From UBA1926 sp002337215 (GTDB lineage Bacteria; Planctomycetota; Phycisphaerae; Phycisphaerales; UBA1924), in the NCBI GenBank assembly GCA_963973795.1, contig CAXBAF010000015.1:1-64000 (forward strand): a DNA stretch of 64,000 nt, written 5' to 3'. Made by a program: the position numbers and the translations under genes. The notes beneath the pieces are model-generated. The model saw only the letters and a program-made list of their open reading frames with translations. It did no database searches and was not told where the DNA came from. Below, in pieces: positions 1-10,410 of this stretch. How positions within the stretch are numbered: the first letter of the stretch is position 1; each line of letters starts with the position of its first letter.

Positions 1-511
1 CCCCGCCGCAGACCTGCACGGACCCGCCCCGATCGGGTCGGCCGTGCTCGCGACGAGGAGCGTCCTTGCAGACGAGGGCGTGCGCACGCCGGACGGGTTC
101 CTCGACATCGGCGAGGTCGGTTTCCCTCCGGGCTCACCCGATGGCGGGTTCGGCCCAGATGGCATGGCGGGTGACCCGGGCTGGATGACGACGCTCGAGG
201 GCATCTGTGACCGATCCGGAATCATCGCGACGGTCTCCGCCTGCTCGGGCACGGACGAGGCGGCGCGAGAGGTCGCCGAGCGGACCGCGGCGATCGCCGA
301 GAACATGGAGGGCGCCGCAGTCGCCGCGGCGCTGAGCCGGCTGCCAAAAGTCGGCCGGTCCGCGCCGATCCGGTTCGCGGAGATCAGGGTCATCAGCAAC
401 ACAACGGGCGATCGCGGCCGGCAGGTCTGGAGCCTTCCCGAGGCTCTCGAACGCCTGGGCACGCTCGCGGCGGATGCCGTACGCGTGCTTCAGCACGACG
501 GGCAACCCTGA
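1..511 (+). CDS. mqnB: Futalosine hydrolase, C-terminal part (gene starts outside the window)
   Basis: The open frame runs in from the left edge (frame of base 2), so the N-terminus is missing and about 169 residues remain. The product would cleave futalosine to dehypoxanthine futalosine plus hypoxanthine, the second step of the futalosine route to menaquinone. It belongs to the nucleoside phosphorylase superfamily. Visible signatures are the early segment GSAVLATRSVLADEG with GFLDIGEVGF, the nucleoside-binding NMEGAAVA and the C-terminal RVISNTTGDR, which carries the purine-contacting region. A chorismate dehydratase gene (mqnA) of the same pathway lies at 25.6-26.5 kb, which supports the call. 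An MTA/SAH nucleosidase is the main alternative; the GFLD...VGFPPG region fits MqnB better. Confidence 0.85.
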   Translation, partial: PAADLHGPAPIGSAVLATRSVLADEGVRTPDGFLDIGEVGFPPGSPDGGFGPDGMAGDPGWMTTLEGICDRSGIIATVSACSGTDEAAREVAERTAAIAENMEGAAVAAALSRLPKVGRSAPIRFAEIRVISNTTGDRGRQVWSLPEALERLGTLAADAVRVLQHDGQP

Positions 512-690
512 TGACGCACGCGACGTGGCACCTCCGGTTTCCATGGGTTGTGGCACAGCCGAATCGGTGCCCTATTCCGGATACTTCTAGCCGGATACCC
601 ATAGAATGATTGCTGTAACGACAGAGATCCCCGAGCGGTGCGCACGATCGGGAACGCCGGCGGCTTCGCCGACGGACCGGAAGACGGAAT

Positions 691-706
691 TGGCACTTGC
701 CCGGCA
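691..706 (+). promoter_or_regulatory. Possible sigma-54 type -24/-12 promoter of acs
   Basis: TGGCAC at 691-696 followed by CGGCA at 702-706 puts the GG (692-693) and GC (704-705) exactly 12 bases apart, as in -24/-12 promoters. The -12 half has CG instead of TT. A start site near 716 would leave a short leader holding the ribosome site at 731-737. No activator site was recognised, and a chance match is quite possible. Confidence 0.25.
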
Positions 707-744
707 CGCCGAAGAGCGATCTGACAGATAGAGAGGACGCGCCC

Positions 745-2823
<2,079 letters not shown>

Positions 2824-2935
2824 AGCAACGCCTTCGCGGCCGACACCGCAAGGCTCCGCATGAAGTCCTCCCGGAAACGGCACAACCGATCCGTGTGTCT
2901 CCGCTATTGTGCGTTCAATCTGAGGAGACACGCGG

Positions 2936-4867
2936 ATGGATACCGAGCCTCGAGACGGGATGGATGAACACGGGCAGGTTCCGCCCGACCCGGAGGGCGA
3001 CGCCGGTCAGGGCACGGAACTGACCCCCACAGCCCATGAGCCGACGGGGTTCCTCGCCGAGGATTTCAAGGGCGGCGTGGGGCCGACCGCCGGACGGAAC
3101 TGGGCGGGCATCCTGCCACCCGACGCGGAGGCGAAGAACCTCGGCCCGGGCCGCGCCATCGCGGCGCTGCTGTTCCGGCCCTCGGCGTTCTTCGCTCGGT
3201 ACGGTTCGATCGAGGCGATGTCGGGCGCGCTGTTCGTCGTGATGTGGATCGTCTCGATGATGCTGCTGGCCGACAAGTTCGAGACCAACGTCCTCTCGGG
3301 CAAATGGACTGCCATCCCGCCCAACTGGTGGATCTATTGGGCCGGTCTGCTCGTGTTCAGCCTCATCGGCATTCTGGGCATCATGCTCCGCGGATGGTGG
3401 TTCCGCCTCAGGCTCTACTTCTGCGGCGTCGGCAAAGCCCCCGCGTACTGGCGCGGCCTGCGCATCTGGTCGTGCGCCTCGCTCATCAGCGCCGTCCCGC
3501 TGCTCTCGCTGGTCATCGCGAACACGGTGTACTTCGACACGCCGGACGACATGATCTGGCTCGACCTGCCCGGCGAACTCGTCTGGATCTGGGCGTTCCT
3601 CACGCTGCCCTACTGGTCGATCGTCGCGTCGTACCGAGGCGTGCGCACGGTCTTCCCCGACTCCGGGAAATGGCGGGTCCGGCTCTGGTTCCTTATGCTG
3701 CCGATGGTCGCCCTGACGATCGGCCTCGGCGCGATCATGGTGATGTCGTACATCAACGGATTCCCGACCCCTCCCGACACCGATCGGCCGCAAGCCTTCG
3801 AGAGCCGGGCGTTCGGGCTCGACTACCCCGGGAACTGGACGCTCGCCGACACGTGGGAGGAACACGACCCCGACCGGCTGCTGTTCTTCGAGACACCCCA
3901 GGGCGGCACGGTGAGCCTGATGCTCATGCCCACGCCCTGGTCGGCGGAGGCGCACATCGCCGACCGCCGCGAGATGCTGCTCGACTTCGGGATCGAGATG
4001 AGCGACGGGACGCCCTTCTCCCGCATGGTGTCGCGCACCGGCACCGGGGAGCGGAGCACGTACACCGATCTCCTCGTGCCCTGGGTCCACGAACTGTTCG
4101 TGACCGATCTCAGCGAGTTCGCGGCCCTCGAGGTCGAGGTGATGCGCCCGAAGACCGCCGCCTCGGACACCGACGAGGGCATCCGGTTCATCCTCGACTC
4201 GCTCGATGTGCGCACGCCCGACGCGTCGCCCGTCGATCTCGATGACCCGGTCTACTCGAGCCACGACCGCTGGGCGATGAACTATCCGCGCGACTGGTTC
4301 CTGATCGCGCACACGCCCGAGCAGTTCGCGATCGAGGCGTGGCGCCCGGCGGAGTGGAGCGCACAGATCTACCGCTCCAGCCGATCGGTCGATGAAGAAC
4401 TGCAAGCCACGATCGACGGGGTGTTCGCCGGGGCGGAAGGGCTGGAGCGCGAGGCGTTCAGCGCGTGGGCCGGGCTCGAAGGCAGCGGGGTCGTCGTCCG
4501 AGGCGTGCAACCCCCGCCCGCCTGGCTCGACACGCTCGATGATGCCGATCTGGCAGCCGGGGATGACGATGAGGACATTCCTGATTCGCCCGAAACCGAA
4601 GTCCTCGGGAGCGAACCCGCGGCGGGGGACCCGGCCCAGGACCCGTCTGAATCAGATCTCTCCGAGACCGACCCCACGCTGGCGGCATGGCACGACGACG
4701 CGCCCATCGAGCTCCGCGTGTTCATCCACGAGCTGCCGGACGGGGAACTGCTCGAGATCCGATCGTTCGTCCGCATCGAGGATCTCGACGAGATCGGGCC
4801 GGCCTTCGGGCTGATCGAGTCGTCGTTCTCGCTCAAGGCACGCTCGTCGCCCGACTCGGACGGCTGA
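2936..4867 (+). CDS. Yip1-like membrane protein with two PsbP/DUF-like soluble repeats
   Basis: 643 residues, not recognised as a named family. TGAGGAGA at 2921-2928 supports the ATG. About five membrane segments lie between residues 94 and 272 (FVVMWIVSMMLL, WAGLLVFSLIGILGIML, AVPLLSLVIANTVYF, ELVWIWAFLTLPYWS, LPMVALTIGLGAIMVMSYI), in the style of Yip1-domain permease-like proteins. Two related soluble modules follow: the first begins FGLDYPGNWTLADTWEEHD, the second DRWAMNYPRDWFLIAH. The shared Y-P-x-x-W core resembles PsbP-type domains that read surface or lipid cues. A very acidic linker around residues 545-585 (DDDEDIPDSPETE) precedes the last 55 residues. It stands alone between acs and amt, and its function is unknown. 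Confidence 0.8.
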   Translation: MDTEPRDGMDEHGQVPPDPEGDAGQGTELTPTAHEPTGFLAEDFKGGVGPTAGRNWAGILPPDAEAKNLGPGRAIAALLFRPSAFFARYGSIEAMSGALFVVMWIVSMMLLADKFETNVLSGKWTAIPPNWWIYWAGLLVFSLIGILGIMLRGWWFRLRLYFCGVGKAPAYWRGLRIWSCASLISAVPLLSLVIANTVYFDTPDDMIWLDLPGELVWIWAFLTLPYWSIVASYRGVRTVFPDSGKWRVRLWFLMLPMVALTIGLGAIMVMSYINGFPTPPDTDRPQAFESRAFGLDYPGNWTLADTWEEHDPDRLLFFETPQGGTVSLMLMPTPWSAEAHIADRREMLLDFGIEMSDGTPFSRMVSRTGTGERSTYTDLLVPWVHELFVTDLSEFAALEVEVMRPKTAASDTDEGIRFILDSLDVRTPDASPVDLDDPVYSSHDRWAMNYPRDWFLIAHTPEQFAIEAWRPAEWSAQIYRSSRSVDEELQATIDGVFAGAEGLEREAFSAWAGLEGSGVVVRGVQPPPAWLDTLDDADLAAGDDDEDIPDSPETEVLGSEPAAGDPAQDPSESDLSETDPTLAAWHDDAPIELRVFIHELPDGELLEIRSFVRIEDLDEIGPAFGLIESSFSLKARSSPDSDG

Positions 4868-5022
4868 CCGGGCGTTCGGACCCCGCCGACGAGTCTGCTT
4901 GCCGCTCTGCCGCACACTCGCCGACATTCTGTTCAGACCAGAATCTTTGTGCGCACAGCCGAAACGGAATGACACACAGGGCACATTTCGGTATCGTCGC
5001 TCTTCCGCATCCGGGAGCGACG

Positions 5023-6444
5023 ATGAGCATAAATAGAAGTCCGTATCGTGTATTCTCGTGTCTTGTGGTCGCTGGGTGCACAGCACTCGCAACTGCGCAG
5101 GAGACGCCGGCGTTGGATCCCGCCGAAGCGCTCGCCGCGGACCCCGCGGCGATCGACATCGCCGCCCTCTCCCTGCTCGCCAACAACATGTGGATCCTGC
5201 TGTGCGCCGCCCTGGTGTTCGTCATGCACCTGGGCTTCAGCGTCCTCGAGAGCGGGCTGACGCGGGCGAAGAACACGACTAACATCCTGTTCAAGAATGT
5301 CGCGATCGTCGGCATCGGGCTGCTGACCTACGCCCTCTGCGGGTTCAACCTCATGTACCCGGGGGAGGGCTTCGCCGGTGCGTGGTTCGGGTTCGGCGGC
5401 TTCGGGATCGGGCTCCCCGACGGCTACGACCCCCTCACCTACGCGGACGGCGCGTACACGTACTGGGCGGACTTCATTTTCCAGGGCATGTTCGCCGCCA
5501 CCGCGGCGACGATCGTCTCGGGCGCGGTCGCCGAGCGGATCAAGCTCGGGCCGTTCCTCGTGTTCAGCACGCTCTACGTCGCGGTGATCTACCCCGTCGT
5601 CGGCATGTGGCACTGGGGCGGGGGCTGGCTCGCCGAGCGCGGCTTTCACGATTTCGCGGGCTCGACGCTCGTCCATGCGGTCGGCGGCTGGGCGGCGCTC
5701 GCGGGCGTGATGATGCTCGGGCCCCGCCTGGGCAAATACATCCCCGTCGAGCAGACGAAGGCCGGGCAGGCCAACAGCGTCGACGCCGCCCTGGGCAAGA
5801 ACAAGACCATCATCCGGCCCATCATGGGCCACAGCATGCCGCTCGCGACGATCGGTGTCTTCCTGCTCTGGTTCGGCTGGTTCGGGTTCAACGGCGGATC
5901 GGTCCTCAGCGCCGACCCCGAAGCGATCGGGCTCGTCTTCGTGACCACCTCGCTCGCGGCGGCGGCGGGCATCTTCGGCGCGATGATCCCCAGCTGGCTC
6001 ATCGACAAGAAGCCCGACCTCTCGATGACGCTCAACGGCGTGCTCGCGGGGCTCGTGGGCGTCACCGCGGGTGCGGATGTGGTCAGCCCGATGTCGGCGA
6101 TCGTCATCGGCGCGGTCGCCGGCGTGCTCTGCGTCATCAGCGTCTTCACGTTTGATCGCTTCCGGCTCGACGACCCGGTTGGCGCGATCAGCGTCCACCT
6201 CGTGTGCGGCGTGTGGGGCACGCTCGCCGTCGGGATCTTCGCCCCGGACAAGAGCTTCATCACCCAGCTCATCGGCGTCGGCGCAGCAGGAGCGCTCTGC
6301 TTCCCCGCGGCGCTCGTGCTGTTCGGCGTGCTCAAGGCGACGGTCGGCATCCGCGTGAGCCGGCAGGAGGAACTGGGCGGGCTCGACATCGGCGAGCACG
6401 GTATGGAGGCCTACAGCGGGTTCCAGTTCTTCACGACGCAGTAA
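5023..6444 (+). CDS. amt: Ammonium transporter, Amt family
   Basis: 473 residues. The ATG at 5023 follows GGGAG at 5013-5017 and opens an N-terminal signal-like segment ending ALATAQ. The frame is open further upstream, but that part reads as the shadow of the gene before. About eleven membrane helices follow. The twin pore histidines are visible in STLVHAVGGWAAL and ISVHLVCGVWGTLAVGIF, and the conserved WHWGGGWLAERG and FNGGS segments are present. It conducts ammonium or ammonia across the inner membrane. The PII gene follows 127 bases downstream on the same strand, the standard amt-glnK pair in which PII blocks the channel when nitrogen is plentiful. A long inverted repeat sits between the two genes. 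Confidence 0.96.
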   Translation: MSINRSPYRVFSCLVVAGCTALATAQETPALDPAEALAADPAAIDIAALSLLANNMWILLCAALVFVMHLGFSVLESGLTRAKNTTNILFKNVAIVGIGLLTYALCGFNLMYPGEGFAGAWFGFGGFGIGLPDGYDPLTYADGAYTYWADFIFQGMFAATAATIVSGAVAERIKLGPFLVFSTLYVAVIYPVVGMWHWGGGWLAERGFHDFAGSTLVHAVGGWAALAGVMMLGPRLGKYIPVEQTKAGQANSVDAALGKNKTIIRPIMGHSMPLATIGVFLLWFGWFGFNGGSVLSADPEAIGLVFVTTSLAAAAGIFGAMIPSWLIDKKPDLSMTLNGVLAGLVGVTAGADVVSPMSAIVIGAVAGVLCVISVFTFDRFRLDDPVGAISVHLVCGVWGTLAVGIFAPDKSFITQLIGVGAAGALCFPAALVLFGVLKATVGIRVSRQEELGGLDIGEHGMEAYSGFQFFTTQ

Positions 6445-6458
6445 GAGTCTGGCTCCCC

Positions 6459-6525
6459 GTGCCACGGCCGTGCCGGCCGTGTGTCGCAGCTTCGGACACC
6501 CGCACGGCCGACACGGCCGTGGCAC
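6459..6525 (+). repeat. Long inverted repeat between amt and glnK
   Basis: The left arm at 6459-6485 (starting GTGCCACGGCCGTGCCGGCC) is almost the exact reverse complement of the right arm at 6495-6525 (ending ACACGGCCGTGGCAC). The main 23-base arms have one mismatch, the inner GTGTC/GACAC pairs around a short loop, and three unpaired bases (6500-6502) lie in the right arm. No T-run follows, so it is not a simple terminator. It could form a very stable RNA hairpin that protects or attenuates the amt-glnK transcript, or be a mobile REP-like palindrome. Arms of this type occur nowhere else in the window that I could find. Confidence 0.75.
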
Positions 6526-6571
6526 ACAAGGCTTCGCACGGATCGGGAACGCACCGATCGAGGACCATCGC

Positions 6572-6931
6572 ATGAAACTGATCATCGCCTACTTCAAACC
6601 CGAGGTCTTCACCGACGTGAAGCAGGCCCTGCTGCGCGCCGACATCACGAAGATGAGCGTGACCAACGCGCTGGGGTGCGGCGCCGAGCGGGGGTACCAC
6701 GAGACCTACCGCGGGGCTGATATCGAGATCGACATGCTCAAGAAGGTCCGCCTGGAACTCGCCGTCAACGACGAATTCCTCCAGCCCGCGATCGACGCGA
6801 TCATGGAGCACGCCCAGACCGACGGCCCCGACCACTCGGGCGACCACGGCGACGGCAAAATCTTCGTCATCCCGCTCGAAGACTGCATCCGGGTGCGGAC
6901 GGGCATGCGGGGCAAAGACGCGATCGGCTGA
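6572..6931 (+). CDS. glnK: Nitrogen regulatory protein PII
   Basis: 119 residues. CGAGGA at 6559-6564 serves the ATG at 6572. PII trimers bind ATP/ADP and 2-oxoglutarate and control AmtB, glutamine synthetase regulation or other targets. The T-loop reads GYHETYRGADIEID, so Tyr46 is present but the residue at the normally uridylylated Tyr51 position is Ile. The serine phosphorylated in cyanobacterial PII is Ala here. The B-loop GDGKIFV and the C-terminal IRVRTGMRGKDAI are intact. A Asp/His-rich insert, DGPDHSGDH, precedes the B-loop. Its place after amt suggests the GlnK role. Regulation by GlnD-type uridylylation at Tyr51 looks impossible, so signalling probably relies on effector binding alone. 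Confidence 0.94.
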   Translation: MKLIIAYFKPEVFTDVKQALLRADITKMSVTNALGCGAERGYHETYRGADIEIDMLKKVRLELAVNDEFLQPAIDAIMEHAQTDGPDHSGDHGDGKIFVIPLEDCIRVRTGMRGKDAIG

Positions 6932-7130
6932 GCGCCGAGCCGAAACCCGGGCGAGTACTCGCAACACGCACCCGATCACGCGCACCCGCCTGCGGGGCCG
7001 ATGCTGTTCTCGGACCACGCGAACGATTCGCGGGCCAGTTTGGCATGGTCGAGTGGCCGAATAGACGATACGCTCCGCCTCCGAAACGGCCGGGTGAGAG
7101 CCCGACCGGCAACAGTTCAGGAGAAGAGCG

Positions 7131-8003
7131 ATGCGAATCAAATCACTCGGCGTGATCATGACTCTGGTCACCGGCGCGGCGCTGTCCGGCTGCGCAACGC
7201 GGCAGGCGGGCCCGACGACACCGAACACCGGCCCGATCGCCGGTGATCGGATGGTCATCACCGCCGCGGTGTTCGGGGGACCGGCGCTCTCCCCCATCTT
7301 CACGATTCAGGGCGCGCTCGCCGACGGAGCGGGACCGGTGAACGGGAGCATCCCGGTGTACGCGTTGATCCGCGAAACCGAGGCGGCAGGAGGCGAGGTG
7401 ATCTTTGAGACACCCGAGACCGTGCTCGTCGCCGACGAAGGGCTGTTCGCGCTCGAACTCACCCTGCCGGACCCCGAGGACCTGGCGAACGCGGGTGACC
7501 TGATTGTCGAGTTGTACAACGCCGCGGATGACACGAAGGTTGGCGCGCCGCTGCCGATGCGCTTCACGCCGAGGGCCTGGACCGCCGAATTCGCCCGGAC
7601 AGCGGAATCGGCGGGCTCCGCGTTGGCTGCCAACAGTGCGAACACCGCCGACTTCGCCAACAGCGCCGCGGTCGCAGACGCACTGAGCAACGACCGGAGC
7701 ATCGGGCTGGATTACTCTGCCGGCTATGAGAACTACGGCTTCGGCTACGACGACGCCCGCGCCACCCGCGTCGGGAACATCGTCTTCCTCTCGGGCCTCG
7801 TCGAAACGACCGGTGGCGGGGCGGGCGTCATCGCGATACTCCCCGCGGACATGCGACCGATCGGCCGGCACATCTTCTCGGCGAGTTCGAACGGGCAGTA
7901 TGTCCGCGTCGACGTCCTCGCCGACGGCCGGGTTCAACTGCTCACGCCCCCGCAAGTCGGCTGGTTCAGCCTTACGGGCCTGTCGTTCCCTGTCGCCCCC
8001 TGA
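7131..8003 (+). CDS. Putative lipoprotein with a fibre-tip-like C-terminal domain
   Basis: 290 residues. AGGAGA at 7119-7124 supports the ATG. The N-terminus is a lipoprotein signal (MRIKSLGVIMTLVTGAALSG followed by Cys). Residues 55-145 resemble a beta-sandwich with IRETEAAGGEVIFETPE. An Ala/Asn-rich stretch, SALAANSANTADFANSAA, follows and could form a coiled or fibrous spacer. The last 100 residues (YENYGFGYDDARATRVGNI onward, with IVFLSGLVETTG) resemble C-terminal domains of phage tail fibres and collar proteins. The gene is flanked by glnK and, tail to tail with a 32-base overlap, by the metal ATPase gene. The function is unknown; surface attachment is a guess from the fold-like features. 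Confidence 0.75.
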   Translation: MRIKSLGVIMTLVTGAALSGCATRQAGPTTPNTGPIAGDRMVITAAVFGGPALSPIFTIQGALADGAGPVNGSIPVYALIRETEAAGGEVIFETPETVLVADEGLFALELTLPDPEDLANAGDLIVELYNAADDTKVGAPLPMRFTPRAWTAEFARTAESAGSALAANSANTADFANSAAVADALSNDRSIGLDYSAGYENYGFGYDDARATRVGNIVFLSGLVETTGGGAGVIAILPADMRPIGRHIFSASSNGQYVRVDVLADGRVQLLTPPQVGWFSLTGLSFPVAP

Positions 8004-10275
8004 CCCGACCGCGCTCGTACCCGAGCAGCCTCAGGCTGTTGAGCACGACCACGACCGTCGAGCCCTCGTGCAGGAGCACCGCGAGCGCGAGGTTCGCGAT
8101 GCCCAGCGCCCCGAGCGGCGCGACGACCGCGATCACGCCCAGCGCGATAACCAGGTTCTGGGTGATGATCCGCCTCGCGAACCGGCTGAGCCCGATGGCG
8201 CGGGGCAGGTGGTTGAGGTCGCTGCCCATCAGGACGATGTCGGCGGTCTCCATCGCGACATCCGCACCCGCGCCGCCCATCGCGACGCCGACGTCGGCCT
8301 GCGCGAGCGCCGGCGCATCGTTGACCCCATCTCCCACCATCGCGACGCGGCCGTGCCGTGCCGAGAGCTCGTCGATCGCGCGGAGCTTCTCTTCGGGGAG
8401 CAGCTCGGCGCGCCAATCGTCGAGGCCCACGCGCTTGGCGATCGCCTCTGCCGCCGCCCGATGATCGCCGGTGAGCATCGTCGCGTGCTTCACACCCAGC
8501 GCGTGGATCTGCTCGATGACGCCGGGTGATTCGTCCCGCAGCCGATCGGCGATGCCGATAAACCCGAGCGCGCGCCCGCCTTCGACGACGACCGCGACGG
8601 TGATCCCCTCGCGGATCGCCCCGTCGATCGCGCTGCGGACCGCGCGGTCGATCTCGATGCCCTCCCCCACCGCCGCGGGCTTCGTGATGGTGATCGTGCG
8701 CCCATCGACGACCCCCTCGGCCCCGGCGCCACTGATCTGACGGACGTCCTGGGACTTCGGGATCTCGACCCCCCGATCGCGGGCCGCGTCCACGATCGCG
8801 TCGGCGAGCGGGTGGTTCACCTGCGCCTCGATCGCGCCGGCGAGCGCGAGTAGCTCGGCCTCGTCGACCCCCGGCGCGCACGCGAGCCGCACAACCGCGG
8901 GCTCGCCCAGCGTCAGCGTTCCCGTCTTGTCGAACGCGATGACCTCGCTCCGACCCAACGCCTCGAGCGCGGCGCCCCCCTTGACGAGCACCCCGATCTG
9001 CGCGGCCCGTGCCACCCCGCACAGAATCGAGGCGGGCGTGCCGATCGCGAGCGCACAGGGCGAGGCGGCGGTCAGGAACGCCATCGCGCGGTAGAAGGCG
9101 ACGCCCCAGGTCACCTCGGTCAGAAGCGGCGGCAGCGCGATCAGCAGCAGCATCGCGACAAACACGATCGGCACGTACACCCGTTCGACCTTGTCGGTGA
9201 ACAGCTGCGTGGGCGACTTGCTCGCCTGGGCCTCTTCAACAAGGCGGATCACGCGGGCAAGCGTGGTGTCGGTCGAGGGCTTGGTGACGGTGATCTCGAG
9301 CCGGCCCTCGCCGTTGATGGAACCCGCGAAGACCTCGTCGCCCGGCGATTTATCGACCGGCACGCTCTCACCCGTGATCGGGGCCTGGTCGAGCGCGGAC
9401 CGGCCGTCGTCGATCCGGCCGTCGAGCGGGACACGGTCGAACGGGCGGACCGCGATGCGCGCACCAACCGCGACATCGGCGACCGGCACCACCGATTCCC
9501 GGCCGCGCTCGTCGATGACCGTCGCGGTATCGGGCGCGACATCGGTGAGCGCACGGATCGAGTGCCGCGCCCGGCTCAGCGCGAGGTGCTCACCCGCGGC
9601 CCCCAATCCGAACAGGAACAGCAGGAACGCGCCCTCTTCGTAGTGCCCCAGGGCCGCGGCACCTCCCGCGGCGACGAACATGAGCACGTCGACATCGAGC
9701 CGCTTCTGGCGCAGCGCGCTGATCGCCTCGGGGAAGGTCTCGGTGCTCGTGCAGGCGGCGCTCACCCCGAGCAGCATGAGCCGGAGCCAGAGCGGGCCTT
9801 CGAGAAGGTGGACGAGCCACCCGTTGAGGAGCAGCAGCCCGCCGAGCGCGACGATCGCGATCTCGGGGTGCCCGGCGAGCCATGTCGCGGCGCGGAGGAT
9901 CGGACCGGGCCCGGACGGCGCGGTCGTGGGCAGGGGCGATCCGTCGCAGACGCGGGCGGCGTCGAAATCGGGTTTGAGTCCCAGCCTTCGGATCGCGGCG
10001 GCGAATTCATCCAGCGTGCGGTGCTCGGGGTCGTAGGCGATGCGGACCACGCCAGCCGCCCGAGACGCGGTTGCACGCACATGCTCCATCCGGTTGAGCA
10101 TGCCCTCGAGCCGACGCGCCGCGGCCTCCGACGCGAGCCCGTGGACCGGGAGGACGATGCAGTCTGATGGGCCGTGGTTGTGGAGCGTCGGCAACGACAC
10201 GGTTCGCCCGCCGCTCGCGCCGGGACGGTCGTGCGGCTGGTCGGCAATCGGGCTATCCGTCGTGCTGTTCGTCAT
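7972..10275 (-). CDS. Heavy-metal P1B-4-type ATPase (CoaT/CtpD/PfeT-like)
   Basis: 767 residues; a membrane pump exporting transition metal ions with ATP. The phosphorylated aspartate is D449 in DKTGTLTLGE. The TGES-like actuator motif (PITGESVPVDK), TGDHRAAAEAIA and GDGVNDAPALA are all present. The membrane metal site is SPC (S405-C407) rather than CPC, and the last helix carries HEGST (His736). SPC plus HEG(G/S)T is the signature of the P1B-4 subgroup, linked to cobalt, iron or zinc rather than copper. Unusually for that subgroup, residues 36-100 look like an HMA domain that has lost its CxxC (DCIVLPVHGLA at the metal loop). The gene is divergent from purE, with 135 bases between the starts. 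Which metal it carries cannot be told from sequence. Confidence 0.93.
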   Translation of the reverse strand: MTNSTTDSPIADQPHDRPGASGGRTVSLPTLHNHGPSDCIVLPVHGLASEAAARRLEGMLNRMEHVRATASRAAGVVRIAYDPEHRTLDEFAAAIRRLGLKPDFDAARVCDGSPLPTTAPSGPGPILRAATWLAGHPEIAIVALGGLLLLNGWLVHLLEGPLWLRLMLLGVSAACTSTETFPEAISALRQKRLDVDVLMFVAAGGAAALGHYEEGAFLLFLFGLGAAGEHLALSRARHSIRALTDVAPDTATVIDERGRESVVPVADVAVGARIAVRPFDRVPLDGRIDDGRSALDQAPITGESVPVDKSPGDEVFAGSINGEGRLEITVTKPSTDTTLARVIRLVEEAQASKSPTQLFTDKVERVYVPIVFVAMLLLIALPPLLTEVTWGVAFYRAMAFLTAASPCALAIGTPASILCGVARAAQIGVLVKGGAALEALGRSEVIAFDKTGTLTLGEPAVVRLACAPGVDEAELLALAGAIEAQVNHPLADAIVDAARDRGVEIPKSQDVRQISGAGAEGVVDGRTITITKPAAVGEGIEIDRAVRSAIDGAIREGITVAVVVEGGRALGFIGIADRLRDESPGVIEQIHALGVKHATMLTGDHRAAAEAIAKRVGLDDWRAELLPEEKLRAIDELSARHGRVAMVGDGVNDAPALAQADVGVAMGGAGADVAMETADIVLMGSDLNHLPRAIGLSRFARRIITQNLVIALGVIAVVAPLGALGIANLALAVLLHEGSTVVVVLNSLRLLGYERGRVRGRQGTTGP

Positions 10276-10410
10276 GCATGCTCGTGAAGCGCATCGGACT
10301 CATCCGCGCCGCTGCCGGACAGCGAATCGTATCCGCCCGGCCGACGGCATCGCCCGTCTCGCCGCAGCCCGCCATCGCCTCCGGGCCGGGCGGCGCGGTA
10401 CCCTGCAGGC

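Noticed and set aside
7046..7092. tRNA-like stretch (GAGTGGCCGAATAGAC then CTCCGAA resembling an anticodon loop)
   Set aside because: No paired acceptor stem and no T-arm; the stem beside the putative anticodon loop pairs in only three positions.
7091..7113. FMN riboswitch-like block (GGGTGAGAGCCCGACCGGC)
   Set aside because: Only this one segment resembles it; the other conserved RFN elements are missing and the downstream gene is a lipoprotein, not a riboflavin gene.
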